Origin: Mucilaginibacter sp. KACC 22773
GTDB lineage: Bacteria > Bacteroidota > Bacteroidia > Sphingobacteriales > Sphingobacteriaceae
Direction of reading: 5' to 3'
Length of the DNA stretch: 64,000 nucleotides
Assembly: GCF_028736215.1 (NCBI RefSeq)
Contig: NZ_CP117883.1
Location: 4,774,001 to 4,838,000 of the forward strand
In this document: positions 33,544 through 42,395 of the stretch, piece by piece
How positions within the stretch are numbered: the stretch's first letter is position 1
Layout of the letters: each line of letters starts with the position of its first letter
Made by a program: the position numbers and the translations under genes
The notes under the pieces: model-generated
Told to the model about the DNA's origin: nothing
Database searches by the model: none
The model's input: the letters and a program-made list of their open reading frames with translations, nothing else

Positions 33544-36006
33544 TTAAACCGTTTTTAATTCGCTTTTACGGCGCAATATCGACATAAAGAAACCAATCAC
33601 CATAATGATAGTACCCGCCCAAAAGAAATTGATAAAAGGGAACTGAATGGCCTTCATTACCACGAATTTCTTCTTGCTTTCGGGCTGCTGATAAACAACA
33701 ATCTCTACCGTTTTATGCTCGGGTATTACCTTGCTGAAACGCAGTTTTAAACCGGCATCATCAACCTTGCGGGCAAAATCAAATACGTTGCCATTCTTGA
33801 TCATGTAAACCGGGGTAGCGCTGTATTTATTACCGTTGGATACAATTTCAAGGTGCGCGCCAATAGCTACATCACTATCGCTAAGCGGGATGTTTTGAAC
33901 TTTAGCCTCCTTGTTTAAACCAGTTAATACAATATATCCATCGCGGTACCTGATGGTGTCGCCGGTTTTTACTTCGTGGCTCACAGGTGCATCGTAATTT
34001 TTATCGTCGTTATCGGCATCGTGGGCAGCCTCAGCACTTTCGGTACCTGCTTCGGTAGGCGTAATAGCGTTCGTTAGGGTAATGTGTGTATAGATATCGC
34101 TAAACAGGTAATGGCGCGTATCCGGCGAAGCCGACATGGTACCTTTACTTACCTGTACCTTAGGTTTCAATGTAAACTCCTCGGTAATTTTACCGCCGGC
34201 ATCCATCTTTTTGTAGTTGATTTTAAACCAGTGGTTTGGAGATGATATCGAGTCGCCGATGTAGGTAACGGTATAATCGCCCAGTTTTGTTGGCTGGTTG
34301 CGGTAAACCGTTACGTTTTCGCGCGGGTTTTCTTCTTTAGCAAATTCGGCGTTATAAGCCTCGCCGGTGTTGTTTATAGATATTACTTTGCTGGTACCGG
34401 CCGAAATAAGCGCGCCTATCATCAGCAAACCAAAACCAATATGCGCCACTGCCGAGCCGGCCAGTTTAAACTTGCCTTTGAAAGCATCGGCCAAAACTTT
34501 GCCATTAACCAATACCGAATAAACCGAACCCCACATAGCCAGCACAAATACAAAATTGAGTTTGTACACACCCGATGTATAAGCAATCAGCGCTGTGAGC
34601 GCGGCGGCGATAAGCAGGTATGAACCTGTTATTACAAAGAATTTGGTAACATCTGTTTTTTTGTATTTTAAAAACTGGCTGAAGCCGGTTACTAAAACGA
34701 TAACAAATACAAACGACGACTGGATAACGTTGTAATGCTTAATAATATCAGATGGCGGCGCCATTTTGGTATGGAAAATGGCATTCCAAACCGGCACCGA
34801 AGTAACCACCAGCAGATGGAAGCACGACAGGCCCATGAATACGGCGCCTACAAACATCCAAAATTCGCGGCTGTAAGTATCTTCATCCTTTTTGGTGATA
34901 GGCAGCTCTTTCCAGCGGGATACCAGTAACCATATAGTTATCCCCAGGAATATAAAAATACTGATTACCAATTGCCAAAACATCCCCAGGTCGGTAAAGG
35001 AGTGTACTGATGTATCGCCCAAAATACCGCTCCTGTTCAGAAATGATGAGTACCAGGTAAGCACATTGCTTAACAGCACCAAAAAAGTTGCTGTAAAATA
35101 CGAATGGCCGGTGTTTTTAAAGACGATTAATACGTGCAGGCCTGCTACAAGTACAATCCAGGGGAAGATAGAAGCATTCTCAACCGGATCCCAGGCCCAG
35201 AAGCCGCCAAAGTTAAGCGATTCATACGCCCAGAAAGATCCCATAACCACACCGGTGCCCAATATCATACAGGCAAATAGGGCGTAAGGAATTGCAGGGG
35301 CTACCCACTCTTTATATTTTTTTTGCCAAAGCCCCGCTACAGCGTAAGCAAATGGCACTACCATTGATGCAAAGCCCAGGAACAAGGTTGGCGGGTGAAT
35401 AATCATCCAGTAATTTTGAAGCGATGGCACCATGCCCTGCCCGTCTTTAATAAACTCCAGGTAATTGGGGTTGGAGAAGATGGGCGCTTCCATTGATTGC
35501 CTTAACAGCAAAAACGGCGAACTGCCTATCCGCTGACCAAAAACTTCGACACCTAAAACCATAGCTGCCAGTACCACCTGCGACATGGCCACCACCGTCA
35601 TCACCGGGCGCTCCCATGATTTGGAGCGGAAGATAAGGAAGGTACCTAAAACAGCCTGCCAGAATAACCAAAGCAAGAAGCCTCCCTCCTGTCCGTTCCA
35701 AAAGGCCGAAAGGATATAGTAAATAGGCAACGAGCGCGAGGTATAAGCCCAGGCGTAATGATATTCGAAATAATGCTTATAAATGAGTGTAAACAGGCAT
35801 ACGCCTATACCGATGATAGAAGCTAAGTTTACCAGGAAGCCCGCGCGGCCCAATTTTTGCCAAAGACTGTTTTGCTTGCCGGCATCGTCGGTAGTGGCAA
35901 AATAATAACTGATAAATGATAAAAGCGCGGCACCGAACGAAAGGACGATAAAGAACTGGCCTATCTGGCCCGGTAAAAGGTGTTCACCTTTAAATTGAAT
36001 ATCCAT
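33544..36006 (-). CDS. ccmF: Cytochrome c biogenesis haem lyase CcmF
   Basis: An 820-residue polytopic inner membrane protein of the CcmF/CcsA haem-handling superfamily. The tryptophan-rich WWD-type motif lies at about 266-283 (NFGGFWAWDPVENASIFPW), with the periplasmic haem-ligand-type His204 in MIIHPPTLFLGF. About a dozen hydrophobic segments fill 15-560. A periplasmic domain spans about 575-790, and a last membrane helix lies near 795-812 before RRKSE. It ligates haem, received from CcmE, to apocytochrome CXXCH. It lies 10 nt after ccmE. A CXXCH lipoprotein encoded at 59.3-60.9 kb would be a client. Confidence 0.93.
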   Translation of the reverse strand: MDIQFKGEHLLPGQIGQFFIVLSFGAALLSFISYYFATTDDAGKQNSLWQKLGRAGFLVNLASIIGIGVCLFTLIYKHYFEYHYAWAYTSRSLPIYYILSAFWNGQEGGFLLWLFWQAVLGTFLIFRSKSWERPVMTVVAMSQVVLAAMVLGVEVFGQRIGSSPFLLLRQSMEAPIFSNPNYLEFIKDGQGMVPSLQNYWMIIHPPTLFLGFASMVVPFAYAVAGLWQKKYKEWVAPAIPYALFACMILGTGVVMGSFWAYESLNFGGFWAWDPVENASIFPWIVLVAGLHVLIVFKNTGHSYFTATFLVLLSNVLTWYSSFLNRSGILGDTSVHSFTDLGMFWQLVISIFIFLGITIWLLVSRWKELPITKKDEDTYSREFWMFVGAVFMGLSCFHLLVVTSVPVWNAIFHTKMAPPSDIIKHYNVIQSSFVFVIVLVTGFSQFLKYKKTDVTKFFVITGSYLLIAAALTALIAYTSGVYKLNFVFVLAMWGSVYSVLVNGKVLADAFKGKFKLAGSAVAHIGFGLLMIGALISAGTSKVISINNTGEAYNAEFAKEENPRENVTVYRNQPTKLGDYTVTYIGDSISSPNHWFKINYKKMDAGGKITEEFTLKPKVQVSKGTMSASPDTRHYLFSDIYTHITLTNAITPTEAGTESAEAAHDADNDDKNYDAPVSHEVKTGDTIRYRDGYIVLTGLNKEAKVQNIPLSDSDVAIGAHLEIVSNGNKYSATPVYMIKNGNVFDFARKVDDAGLKLRFSKVIPEHKTVEIVVYQQPESKKKFVVMKAIQFPFINFFWAGTIIMVIGFFMSILRRKSELKTV

Positions 36007-36016
36007 TAAAATGGGT

Positions 36017-36427
36017 TTATATGCTGGCCGATTTGGCCTTAACTTCTTTAGTTTCTAACTTATCCTGCGTGTATTTGGACGGGCATTTCATCAGGATACT
36101 TGATGCATGGAACTCGCTGCCAACCATTTTACCGGTAAGCACTAACTGCTCGCTGCGCTCAAAATCTTCAGGCTTGGGGCCTTTCAATATTACCTTGCGC
36201 TCCGAGCCGTTATTGTCCTTCGCGTAAAAAGAAAAGTAGTTGGCATCCTTAGTGGCATCAAAATATAACTCTTTTGCTTTATTAAGGTGACCAACAATAT
36301 GCAGCTCGCTGCTGGTTTTTTCGGCATCGCCAAAAGAACCATATGTGCTTGTGTTAGCGTATACACTTATGATAACCGCTATAGCTATAGCTATAACAAC
36401 AAGACCAAAAATTGAACTTTTTTTCAT
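36017..36427 (-). CDS. ccmE: Haem chaperone CcmE, CxxxY variant
   Basis: A 136-residue haem chaperone with an N-terminal membrane anchor (6-24) and a periplasmic OB fold (about 40-113). The family's haem-binding motif is H-x3-Y, with the His covalently binding haem. Here the aligned motif is C115-P-S-K-Y119, so the ligand is Cys. Such CxxxY CcmE proteins are known from some sulfate reducers and archaea in a variant system I. The coupling with ccmF supports the assignment. Confidence 0.9.
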   Translation of the reverse strand: MKKSSIFGLVVIAIAIAVIISVYANTSTYGSFGDAEKTSSELHIVGHLNKAKELYFDATKDANYFSFYAKDNNGSERKVILKGPKPEDFERSEQLVLTGKMVGSEFHASSILMKCPSKYTQDKLETKEVKAKSASI

Positions 36428-36456
36428 CTGCGGTTTATAAAATAAAAATCGTTTTG

Positions 36457-36464
36457 CAAAAATA
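36457..36464 (-). promoter_or_regulatory. Possible -7 box for ccmE
   Basis: TATTTTTG on the minus strand, about 30 nt before the ccmE ATG, fits TAnnTTTG. No TTG lies at the right distance upstream, so only half the promoter is supported. Confidence 0.35.
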
Positions 36465-36590
36465 CAAAACCTACAGCTAAAAATGTTTATTAAGGGTTGT
36501 TTGTGTTATTTAGAATCGTTCTTAAAAAGAATCAAGAGTTAAGAATCAGGAGCCAAAACTTGGGGACGGTTAACCTCCTCCTCCGATGAC

Positions 36591-36677
36591 TGTGTCCTCA
36601 CGGGCATCTTCCCGATAAGCCATCGGTTTGTCGCACACGGACGTATTGCATAAAGAATTGCGATCTGTGAGGACACA
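36591..36677. repeat. 87-bp intergenic element bounded by 11-bp inverted repeats
   Basis: TGTGTCCTCAC (36591-36601) and GTGAGGACACA (36667-36677) are perfect inverted repeats. The right one lies within a second hairpin GATCTGTG-AGGA-CACAGATC (36663-36682). The GC-richer text differs from the surrounding AT-rich DNA. It may be a REP/MITE-like repeat or a terminator-like structure after the 170-residue gene. Just before it (36529-36560) are AGAATCAAG words. Confidence 0.55.
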
Positions 36678-36705
36678 GATCGCGCGATATAGACAGAATA
36701 GCCGC

Positions 36706-37218
36706 TTAATCTTTTACCAACTTTTTATCTCTTATCACGTAATAACCAAACAAACCCTTGTTTACCGTGAGCACTCCATATGACACGCTATCTACTTCGG
36801 CATCTGTTGAGGCTAATATATTGCGTTCAAAGTCACGAAATTTTATGATAGCATAGGGGCTATTGCGCCGGTATTGGTGATGTTTTTCTATAATTATCTC
36901 CTTCAGCATCACATTCTTTTTATCGGCAAAGAAGCTATTGACCGATAGGACTATTGTAGTAAAGATGCCAATCAGCGGTATAACCGGGGCGAAGTAGTAA
37001 CGGTAGTCTTTGTTAAAGATAAAGGACACCACCAGGCCAAATATCAACCCTCCGCCAAGCGGCAGCTGGTATCCAATAAAGGTATCGCGATATAAACTAA
37101 AGCTTTTAAAAAAAGCGTAAATACCAACTCCGTAAAGTAACAGTAACCACCAGCCTTTTATTCGGGAAACACGTTGTTGTCTCTTTCGCTCGGATATTCT
37201 TTGTTCACGTTTATTCAC
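36706..37218 (-). CDS. Uncharacterised membrane protein
   Basis: A 170-residue protein with GTG start at 37218. A basic N-terminus (NKREQRISERKRQQR) is followed by membrane segments at about 23-40, 50-68 and 75-93, and by a soluble beta-rich tail (about 100-170) that ends YYVIRDKKLVKD. No known domain is recognised. The small size and single-gene context give no clue to function. Confidence 0.7.
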   Translation of the reverse strand: MNKREQRISERKRQQRVSRIKGWWLLLLYGVGIYAFFKSFSLYRDTFIGYQLPLGGGLIFGLVVSFIFNKDYRYYFAPVIPLIGIFTTIVLSVNSFFADKKNVMLKEIIIEKHHQYRRNSPYAIIKFRDFERNILASTDAEVDSVSYGVLTVNKGLFGYYVIRDKKLVKD

Positions 37219-37280
37219 GGTACATTTTATTGCTTTACTTCGCTTTGAAGTTGCTTGTACAACGCCTCATGCAAAAAAAA

Positions 37281-38303
37281 TCAACTGCTTTTTTTCGACG
37301 AATCCCTGATCTTCAAATCGGTTTTCAAAATAATCGATTGAGGTTTGGCGGCCGATGAGCCACCATTCAGTTTCGCTAACAAAACAGTAATCACGTTATT
37401 GGCAATATCCTCAACGGGTTGGGCTATGGCCGTAACCGGCGGTGTATGAAGTTTAAAAACATCGTGATCATCAAAAGACGCCACGGCAATATCGCCAGGC
37501 AATTTTAAACCAAATTCTCTCATTACCTTTAAGCCGCAGGTAGCTATGTGGTTATTACCAAAAAGTATGGCATCTACACTGGTGTGTTTTGTTAAAAAAT
37601 CGCGCAGCGCCTGCATAATCAGTTCATCATCCTGGCTAAATACTACCTCCTCAACAATTCCATTAAGTTTACTATTTTTAATGGCCTCATGGTAACCTTT
37701 TACCCGGTCAACCATCTGTGTTTGGGGCGATAAAAAAGTAACAAAAGCAATATTTACAAATCCTTGTTCGGCCAAATGCCGGGTAGCATTATAAGCACTG
37801 AAAAGATTATCTATCTCCACATAGTCTGTTTTAACCTTGGGTAAATGCCGGTCAAACAAAACCACGGGCATGCCATCACTTTTAAGCGATTCAATATCTT
37901 GTTCAATTCCTTCCGGTGGGGCCATAATGTAACCATCCACATGCCTGTCGCGAAACATGCTAATGAGGTCGCGCGTTTTATTGGTATCATTATCGGTACT
38001 GCAATAAATAATTTTATATCCGTTTTTGTAGGCCCGGTCTTCAATTAAACGTGCTATACTGGCAAAAAAAGGGTTCGAAATATCTTCTACCATGAGCCCT
38101 ATGGTATTTGATTTGCCGGTACGTAAACTTTTGGCCAGCGAGCTTGGCTTATACCCTACTTCGGCTACATATTTCATCACCTTTTCAATTACTTCGGCAC
38201 TTATCCGTTTATCCTGTGCGTGGCCGTTTAAAATAAATGATATGGTAGTTTTAGATACGTTTAAAGCATTTGCGATATCAACAATCGATAGTTTTTTTCT
38301 CAC
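37281..38303 (-). CDS. LacI-family transcriptional regulator
   Basis: A 340-residue regulator. The N-terminal HTH is KLSIVDIANALNVSKTTISF (4-23), followed by the hinge helix SSLAKSLRTGKSNTIG (56-71) with the minor-groove Leu, and a periplasmic-binding-protein-like effector domain (about 68-335). The start is GTG at 38303. Effectors are usually sugars. No sugar operon is next to it, so its targets may lie elsewhere or it may only be autoregulated here. A palindrome AATCGATT lies upstream. Confidence 0.92.
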   Translation of the reverse strand: MRKKLSIVDIANALNVSKTTISFILNGHAQDKRISAEVIEKVMKYVAEVGYKPSSLAKSLRTGKSNTIGLMVEDISNPFFASIARLIEDRAYKNGYKIIYCSTDNDTNKTRDLISMFRDRHVDGYIMAPPEGIEQDIESLKSDGMPVVLFDRHLPKVKTDYVEIDNLFSAYNATRHLAEQGFVNIAFVTFLSPQTQMVDRVKGYHEAIKNSKLNGIVEEVVFSQDDELIMQALRDFLTKHTSVDAILFGNNHIATCGLKVMREFGLKLPGDIAVASFDDHDVFKLHTPPVTAIAQPVEDIANNVITVLLAKLNGGSSAAKPQSIILKTDLKIRDSSKKSS

Positions 38304-38393
38304 CCGTTTATATTATTTATTATTTCAAATATAGGGCAATATAATTAATTGTATTTATAACACTAAAAATTTAACCGGTTGGCTTTGGAAATA

Positions 38394-38401
38394 AATCGAT
38401 T
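38394..38401. promoter_or_regulatory. Candidate LacI-type operator
   Basis: AATCGATT, an 8-bp palindrome with a central CG as in LacI-family operators, lies 91 bp before the lacI-like gene. A second palindrome AACCGGTT lies at 38373-38380. Such short palindromes can occur by chance. Confidence 0.25.
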
Positions 38402-38595
38402 AACTAACGATTATAATTTGATGAAATTTCAAACCAGGATAAATCTTGTCCGGGTATTTTTCCGTTTTGACTATTATCAATTTTGTTATTACGCTGATAT
38501 TGTAATAATTGGCTTTAATAAGCCATTTATCTGATTTTATTATTATCAAAATTGGGGTTTAGTACGTTAAAATATAGAATATCATTTTCGGGTTT

Positions 38596-39939
38596 CTAAC
38601 TCAACGTAGGGAACGAAATCCCCTTGATCTTCCTGAACAACTCCACTGCATACAAATCTGTCATCCCCGAAACAAAATCGAGTACGGTTTGAATTTTGGA
38701 GTAATCGTCCTGGTTTTTGGTTAAAAACTGCTTAGGGATAAGCTCTACCAGTTTTTTATGGTACTTGGATGTGTTTTGCAGGTACGCCGGGATAAATTCT
38801 TCCAGGATACCGCCCATAACTTTATAACCGGCAACTTCTATCTGCACAACCGACGAATAATTGTATATCTTTTTTACCGACAAGGTTTCGATGTTTTTCA
38901 TGATAGTGCGATAGGGTTCATCTATCATATCTATCAGCGATGTATTAAAATCTCCGGCAAGGATAGTTTGTTGCTGATTGTAAAACAGTTTGGAGCATTG
39001 CTGTATCAGTGTGTTTATTGAGCGGGCACGCAGGTAACCAACCTTGGCGTCATCATCGTCAATATCATCCAGCCGCGCCTTCATTTTAGGATCATTGCAC
39101 AGGGGCAGCAACAGGGCTTCAATTTCATCATAAGATAATATCTTGAGGCGATGAGCATCTTCAATGTCGATAATATTATAGCAGATATCGTCGGCTGCCT
39201 CTACCAGGTAAACCAGCGGATGGCGCTTGTAAATTGGCGGATTGTCCTGCACTTTGTTTAGTCCCAGTTCGTCGGCTATTTTCTTAAATCCCGCTTGTTC
39301 CGATTGGAAGAACCCGTATTTTTTAGTGTGGATATTCGCTTTATTTCCGCCTATAATGGAAGCACAGGGGTATTTGGCAATAGCCGCTATAGTTGCATAA
39401 GTAAGCGCAAAACTTCCGTTCCCCTTGCCCGAATAAGAATGGGTAAGTATGCGCAAAGCATTGGCATTACCTTCAAAATTAATCAAATCGGCCCATTGCT
39501 CAGCGGGTATACTTTTTTGATAGCCGGCGCCATCACCCTCAATAAAATAATGTGAAATAGCGGCTTCGCCCGAATGGCCGAATGCCGGGTTACCCAGGTC
39601 ATGCGCAAGGCATGCCGCCGAAATGATGGTGTCGATATCACTCATCAGTGGCAGGCGGGTATCAATCCCGGGGTCTTCTTCCTTAAGCTTGTTATAAAAG
39701 ATGCGGCCTAATGATTTGCCAACACTGGCTACCTCTAAACTGTGCGTAAGCCTGTTATGCACAAAAATACTCCCCGGCAAAGGGAATACCTGGGTTTTAT
39801 TTTGCAGCCTCCTGAAGGGCGACGAAAATATTATACGATCATAATCCCGCTGAAACTCCGACCGGGCATCAACCTGGCTTGCAATATATTTATCCTCGTA
39901 TCCCCAGCGCTTGGCCGATAGTAAAGTTTCCCAATTCAT
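38596..39939 (-). CDS. dgt: Deoxyguanosinetriphosphate triphosphohydrolase-like (dNTPase)
   Basis: A 447-residue HD-domain dNTPase releasing tripolyphosphate from dNTPs. The metal-binding His is at about 66 in NRLTHSLEVA, and His113-Asp114 lie in AAHDLGNPAFGH-type text (SAACLAHDLGNPAFGHSGEA). The start was chosen at ATG 39939 (NWETLLSAKRW), because homologues begin at this point; a TTG 42 nt upstream opens the longer frame and another ATG adjoins at 39942. It balances dNTP pools and may limit phage DNA synthesis. Confidence 0.9.
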   Translation of the reverse strand: MNWETLLSAKRWGYEDKYIASQVDARSEFQRDYDRIIFSSPFRRLQNKTQVFPLPGSIFVHNRLTHSLEVASVGKSLGRIFYNKLKEEDPGIDTRLPLMSDIDTIISAACLAHDLGNPAFGHSGEAAISHYFIEGDGAGYQKSIPAEQWADLINFEGNANALRILTHSYSGKGNGSFALTYATIAAIAKYPCASIIGGNKANIHTKKYGFFQSEQAGFKKIADELGLNKVQDNPPIYKRHPLVYLVEAADDICYNIIDIEDAHRLKILSYDEIEALLLPLCNDPKMKARLDDIDDDDAKVGYLRARSINTLIQQCSKLFYNQQQTILAGDFNTSLIDMIDEPYRTIMKNIETLSVKKIYNYSSVVQIEVAGYKVMGGILEEFIPAYLQNTSKYHKKLVELIPKQFLTKNQDDYSKIQTVLDFVSGMTDLYAVELFRKIKGISFPTLS

Positions 39940-40058
39940 CATAAGCGGCGAATACAAATCTTGTTTAGTATTCACCGGCAATATTATCCTATAAATTCCA
40001 TAAACAGAAAAGAGATAAACATTTTATGGTAATAAGTAAAGCTGCATACCTGCATAAA

Positions 40059-40085
40059 AAAAGCCTGTCAAAATGAAAGGCTTTT
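40059..40085 (-). terminator. Terminator for the 60-residue gene
   Basis: AAAAGCCT/AGGCTTTT arms with an 11-nt loop. On the minus strand the hairpin is followed by a T-run, placing it 27 bp after the small gene's stop. Confidence 0.8.
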
Positions 40086-40111
40086 ATTTTTAATTAAAAT
40101 GGTTTTTAAAA

Positions 40112-40294
40112 TTAATGCACCGGATGATGATCTTGTTGGTTTGCAGGAATTGGTTCCAGGAACCCCTGGTTGTTAACCGCCAGGTTGCTGGTAGTTGCAA
40201 CAGGTAAATTTTTCTTTGCTTTTGGGCCGGCCACTGGTATTACAATTACTGCAATAAATGCTATTACTTCCAGTACGATATAAAATGATGTCAT
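40112..40294 (-). CDS. Small single-pass membrane protein
   Basis: A 60-residue protein with one hydrophobic segment (about 4-23, FYIVLEVIAFIAVIVIPVAG) and a polar tail rich in Pro, Asn and Gln ending QDHHPVH. No family is recognised. The ATG, the dedicated terminator right behind it and the membrane segment make it more credible than a chance frame. The dgt gene lies downstream on the same strand but beyond the terminator. Confidence 0.55.
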   Translation of the reverse strand: MTSFYIVLEVIAFIAVIVIPVAGPKAKKNLPVATTSNLAVNNQGFLEPIPANQQDHHPVH

Positions 40295-40913
40295 GATTTA
40301 ATTTTTTTATGTATTATCAATTACAGCCTGTATACTATACACATGCCAAAAACCGCCTGCAATGCTTAAAAGCAGCTAAAACCATTTTAAACCGATTAAT
40401 TTGATAGCGCCGATGCAATTGGGCATTTAAAAAACCTATCATTTTGAAAGGGTAGCAATATCAAAATGAAAAACAAAGTGAACTATAGCAGATAGCGCTT
40501 TACTTATAATAGGGACATGGCCAAAACATGTACCGAGCCAATACCATTTTAATGGTTCTTTTTTTTTACAGATTAAAATCCGCTGCCACAATACAGATCG
40601 GCGTTGCGTAAGTAAAGAATTATCGCCCTATAAATAAATCAATATAAAATACTAAATACCAGATAATTAAACAGAACACAACGCATCATATCCAGCCATA
40701 ACTCACTTTTAAAACACATTTATGGCTGATTATATATTACCATAATCAGCCATAAATACATAAATTTAATCAGTTGTGGCTGATTAAATATTTTCATAAT
40801 CAGCCACAACTATGTATATTTGTATGGTTGTGGCCGATTATCGTTAACTATAATCAGCCACAACCATATAAATCACTTGATAATAACTCTTTAGCTAAAC
40901 GAGGCACAATCAT
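40295..40913. other. 619-bp gene-free region holding an inverted-repeat array
   Basis: Between divergent genes. The left 390 bp shows nothing clear. The right part contains the 54-bp-period array annotated separately, ending 45 bp before the ATPase start. Confidence 0.6.
40688..40868. repeat. 54-bp-period array of inverted repeats upstream of the AAA ATPase
   Basis: Three inverted repeats with identical geometry: ATTTATGGCTGATTAT (40718-40733) with 40742-40757, 16 bp perfect; GTTGTGGCTGATTA (40773-40786) with 40797-40810, 14 bp perfect; and 40823-40840 with 40851-40868, 17 of 18. The core TGGCTGATTA starts at 40723, 40777 and 40831; the core TAATCAGCCA lies at 40743, 40797 and 40851, each exactly 54 bp apart. 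A degenerate right half-site (13 of 16) at 40688-40703 lies a further 54 bp to the left. The DNA between arms is less conserved than the arms. Confidence 0.92.
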
Positions 40914-42347
40914 ATGAAGGAAATTATCGGCAGGGTAATAGAAAAACAGTTGTTGGAGCAAACCTTAAAATCTGACGAGGCTGAATTAATTGCCATGTAC
41001 GGCCGCAGACGTGTGGGTAAAACATACCTCATCCGCAAAACATTTCAAAAGCAACTGATCTTCGAATTTTCGGGGGTGCATAACGCGCCATTAAAAGAGC
41101 AACTCACAAATTTCAGAAATACGATAGCTCCGCTTTTAAAATTATCCGCTCAGATCGCTATTCCGCTTAATTGGACAGAGGCATTTTTAGTGCTTAAAAA
41201 CTATGCGGAACCGCTATTAAAAAAAAACAAATGTGTTATTTTCCTGGATGAATTCCCCTGGCTAAGCTCGGCCAAATCGGGTTTTTTGTCTGCGTTTGAA
41301 TTTTTTTGGAATTCGTGGGCGGCAAAGCAAAATAACCTTATTGTAACCATCTGCGGTTCGGCGGCATCATGGATGATACAAAAAGTGGTAAATAACAAAG
41401 GTGGATTGCATAACAGGATCACTAAAAAAATTCGCCTGCTTCCTTTTACACTGGCCGAAACAAGTGATTACCTGAACAACAACAACGTAAATTTAGATCG
41501 GTACCAGATTACGCAGCTATATATGGCGTTGGGGGGCATCCCTCAATACCTCAAAGAAATTGCACCTGGCCAAAGCGCCGCCCAAAACATCGACCGTATT
41601 TGCTTTACCAAAGATGGCGTGTTGCAAGGTGAATTTAATAACCTATATCAATCGCTATTTTCAGAGGCCGATAAACATATAGCCATTGTAAAGGCCCTTG
41701 CCGCCAAGCCGGCAGGTTTAACGCGTAAGGAAATTATCGCCGCTTGTCGCCTATCAACAGGGGGTACTACTACTTTGCTGCTACAGGAACTGACCGAATC
41801 GGGCTTTATATCTGCCTACCTGCCCTTTGAAAAAAATACCCGGGACAGTATTTACAAGCTATCTGACGAGTACTCCCGGTTTTATCTTAAATTTATTGAA
41901 AATAGCCGCGCTACAGGTCCAGGCACCTGGATCAAATTATCGGCCTCGCCCTCATGGAGAAGCTGGAGCGGCACAGCCTTTGAAAGCGTATGCCTAAAAC
42001 ATACCCACGAAATTAAAGCCGCGCTGGGCATAGCCGGGGTTTATACAGAAGAATCGGCATGGAGACATGTCCCCGGCAAAAACCAGCCCGGGGCGCAAAT
42101 AGATCTTCTATTTGATCGCCAGGATTTTTGCATCAGCATTTGTGAAATAAAATTTTCGACCACCGCTTTTACTATAGATAAAGCCTACGCGGCCGAGCTG
42201 GTGCAAAAATGCGAGGTGTTTAAAAGCAAAACAAAAACCTCAAAAACATTGTTTATTGTAATGGTAACAACCTTTGGCACCCAGGACAATAACTATAAAA
42301 CAGGGCTTGTACAAAATGATGTTGTATTACAAGACCTGTTCAAATAG
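40914..42347 (+). CDS. AAA/STAND-like ATPase with C-terminal DUF234/nuclease-like domain
   Basis: A 477-residue cytosolic protein of the archaeal-type ATPase_2 family. Walker A GRRRVGKT is at 30-37, Walker B VIFLDE is at 108-113, and a GSAASWMI sensor-like segment is near 150. A winged-helix part lies at about 265-315 (AGLTRKEIIAAC). The C-terminal domain (about 330-460) has a PD-(D/E)xK-like arrangement, with Asp397 in AQIDLLF and Glu411-x-Lys413 in CEIKFS, as in the DUF234 family. Relatives are widespread in archaea and Bacteroidota, often as isolated, horizontally moved genes of unknown role. It is preceded by the 54-bp array. Confidence 0.82.
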   Translation: MKEIIGRVIEKQLLEQTLKSDEAELIAMYGRRRVGKTYLIRKTFQKQLIFEFSGVHNAPLKEQLTNFRNTIAPLLKLSAQIAIPLNWTEAFLVLKNYAEPLLKKNKCVIFLDEFPWLSSAKSGFLSAFEFFWNSWAAKQNNLIVTICGSAASWMIQKVVNNKGGLHNRITKKIRLLPFTLAETSDYLNNNNVNLDRYQITQLYMALGGIPQYLKEIAPGQSAAQNIDRICFTKDGVLQGEFNNLYQSLFSEADKHIAIVKALAAKPAGLTRKEIIAACRLSTGGTTTLLLQELTESGFISAYLPFEKNTRDSIYKLSDEYSRFYLKFIENSRATGPGTWIKLSASPSWRSWSGTAFESVCLKHTHEIKAALGIAGVYTEESAWRHVPGKNQPGAQIDLLFDRQDFCISICEIKFSTTAFTIDKAYAAELVQKCEVFKSKTKTSKTLFIVMVTTFGTQDNNYKTGLVQNDVVLQDLFK

Positions 42348-42395
42348 GTTAGGTATCTCTTCAATGTCGTTAACACACTTTTGCCGTTATCATAA

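Noticed and set aside
40688..40868. Regular repeats as a CRISPR array
   Set aside because: Each unit is two separated inverted half-sites with only short identical stretches; there are no constant direct repeats of 25-40 bp with unique spacers, and no cas genes in the window.
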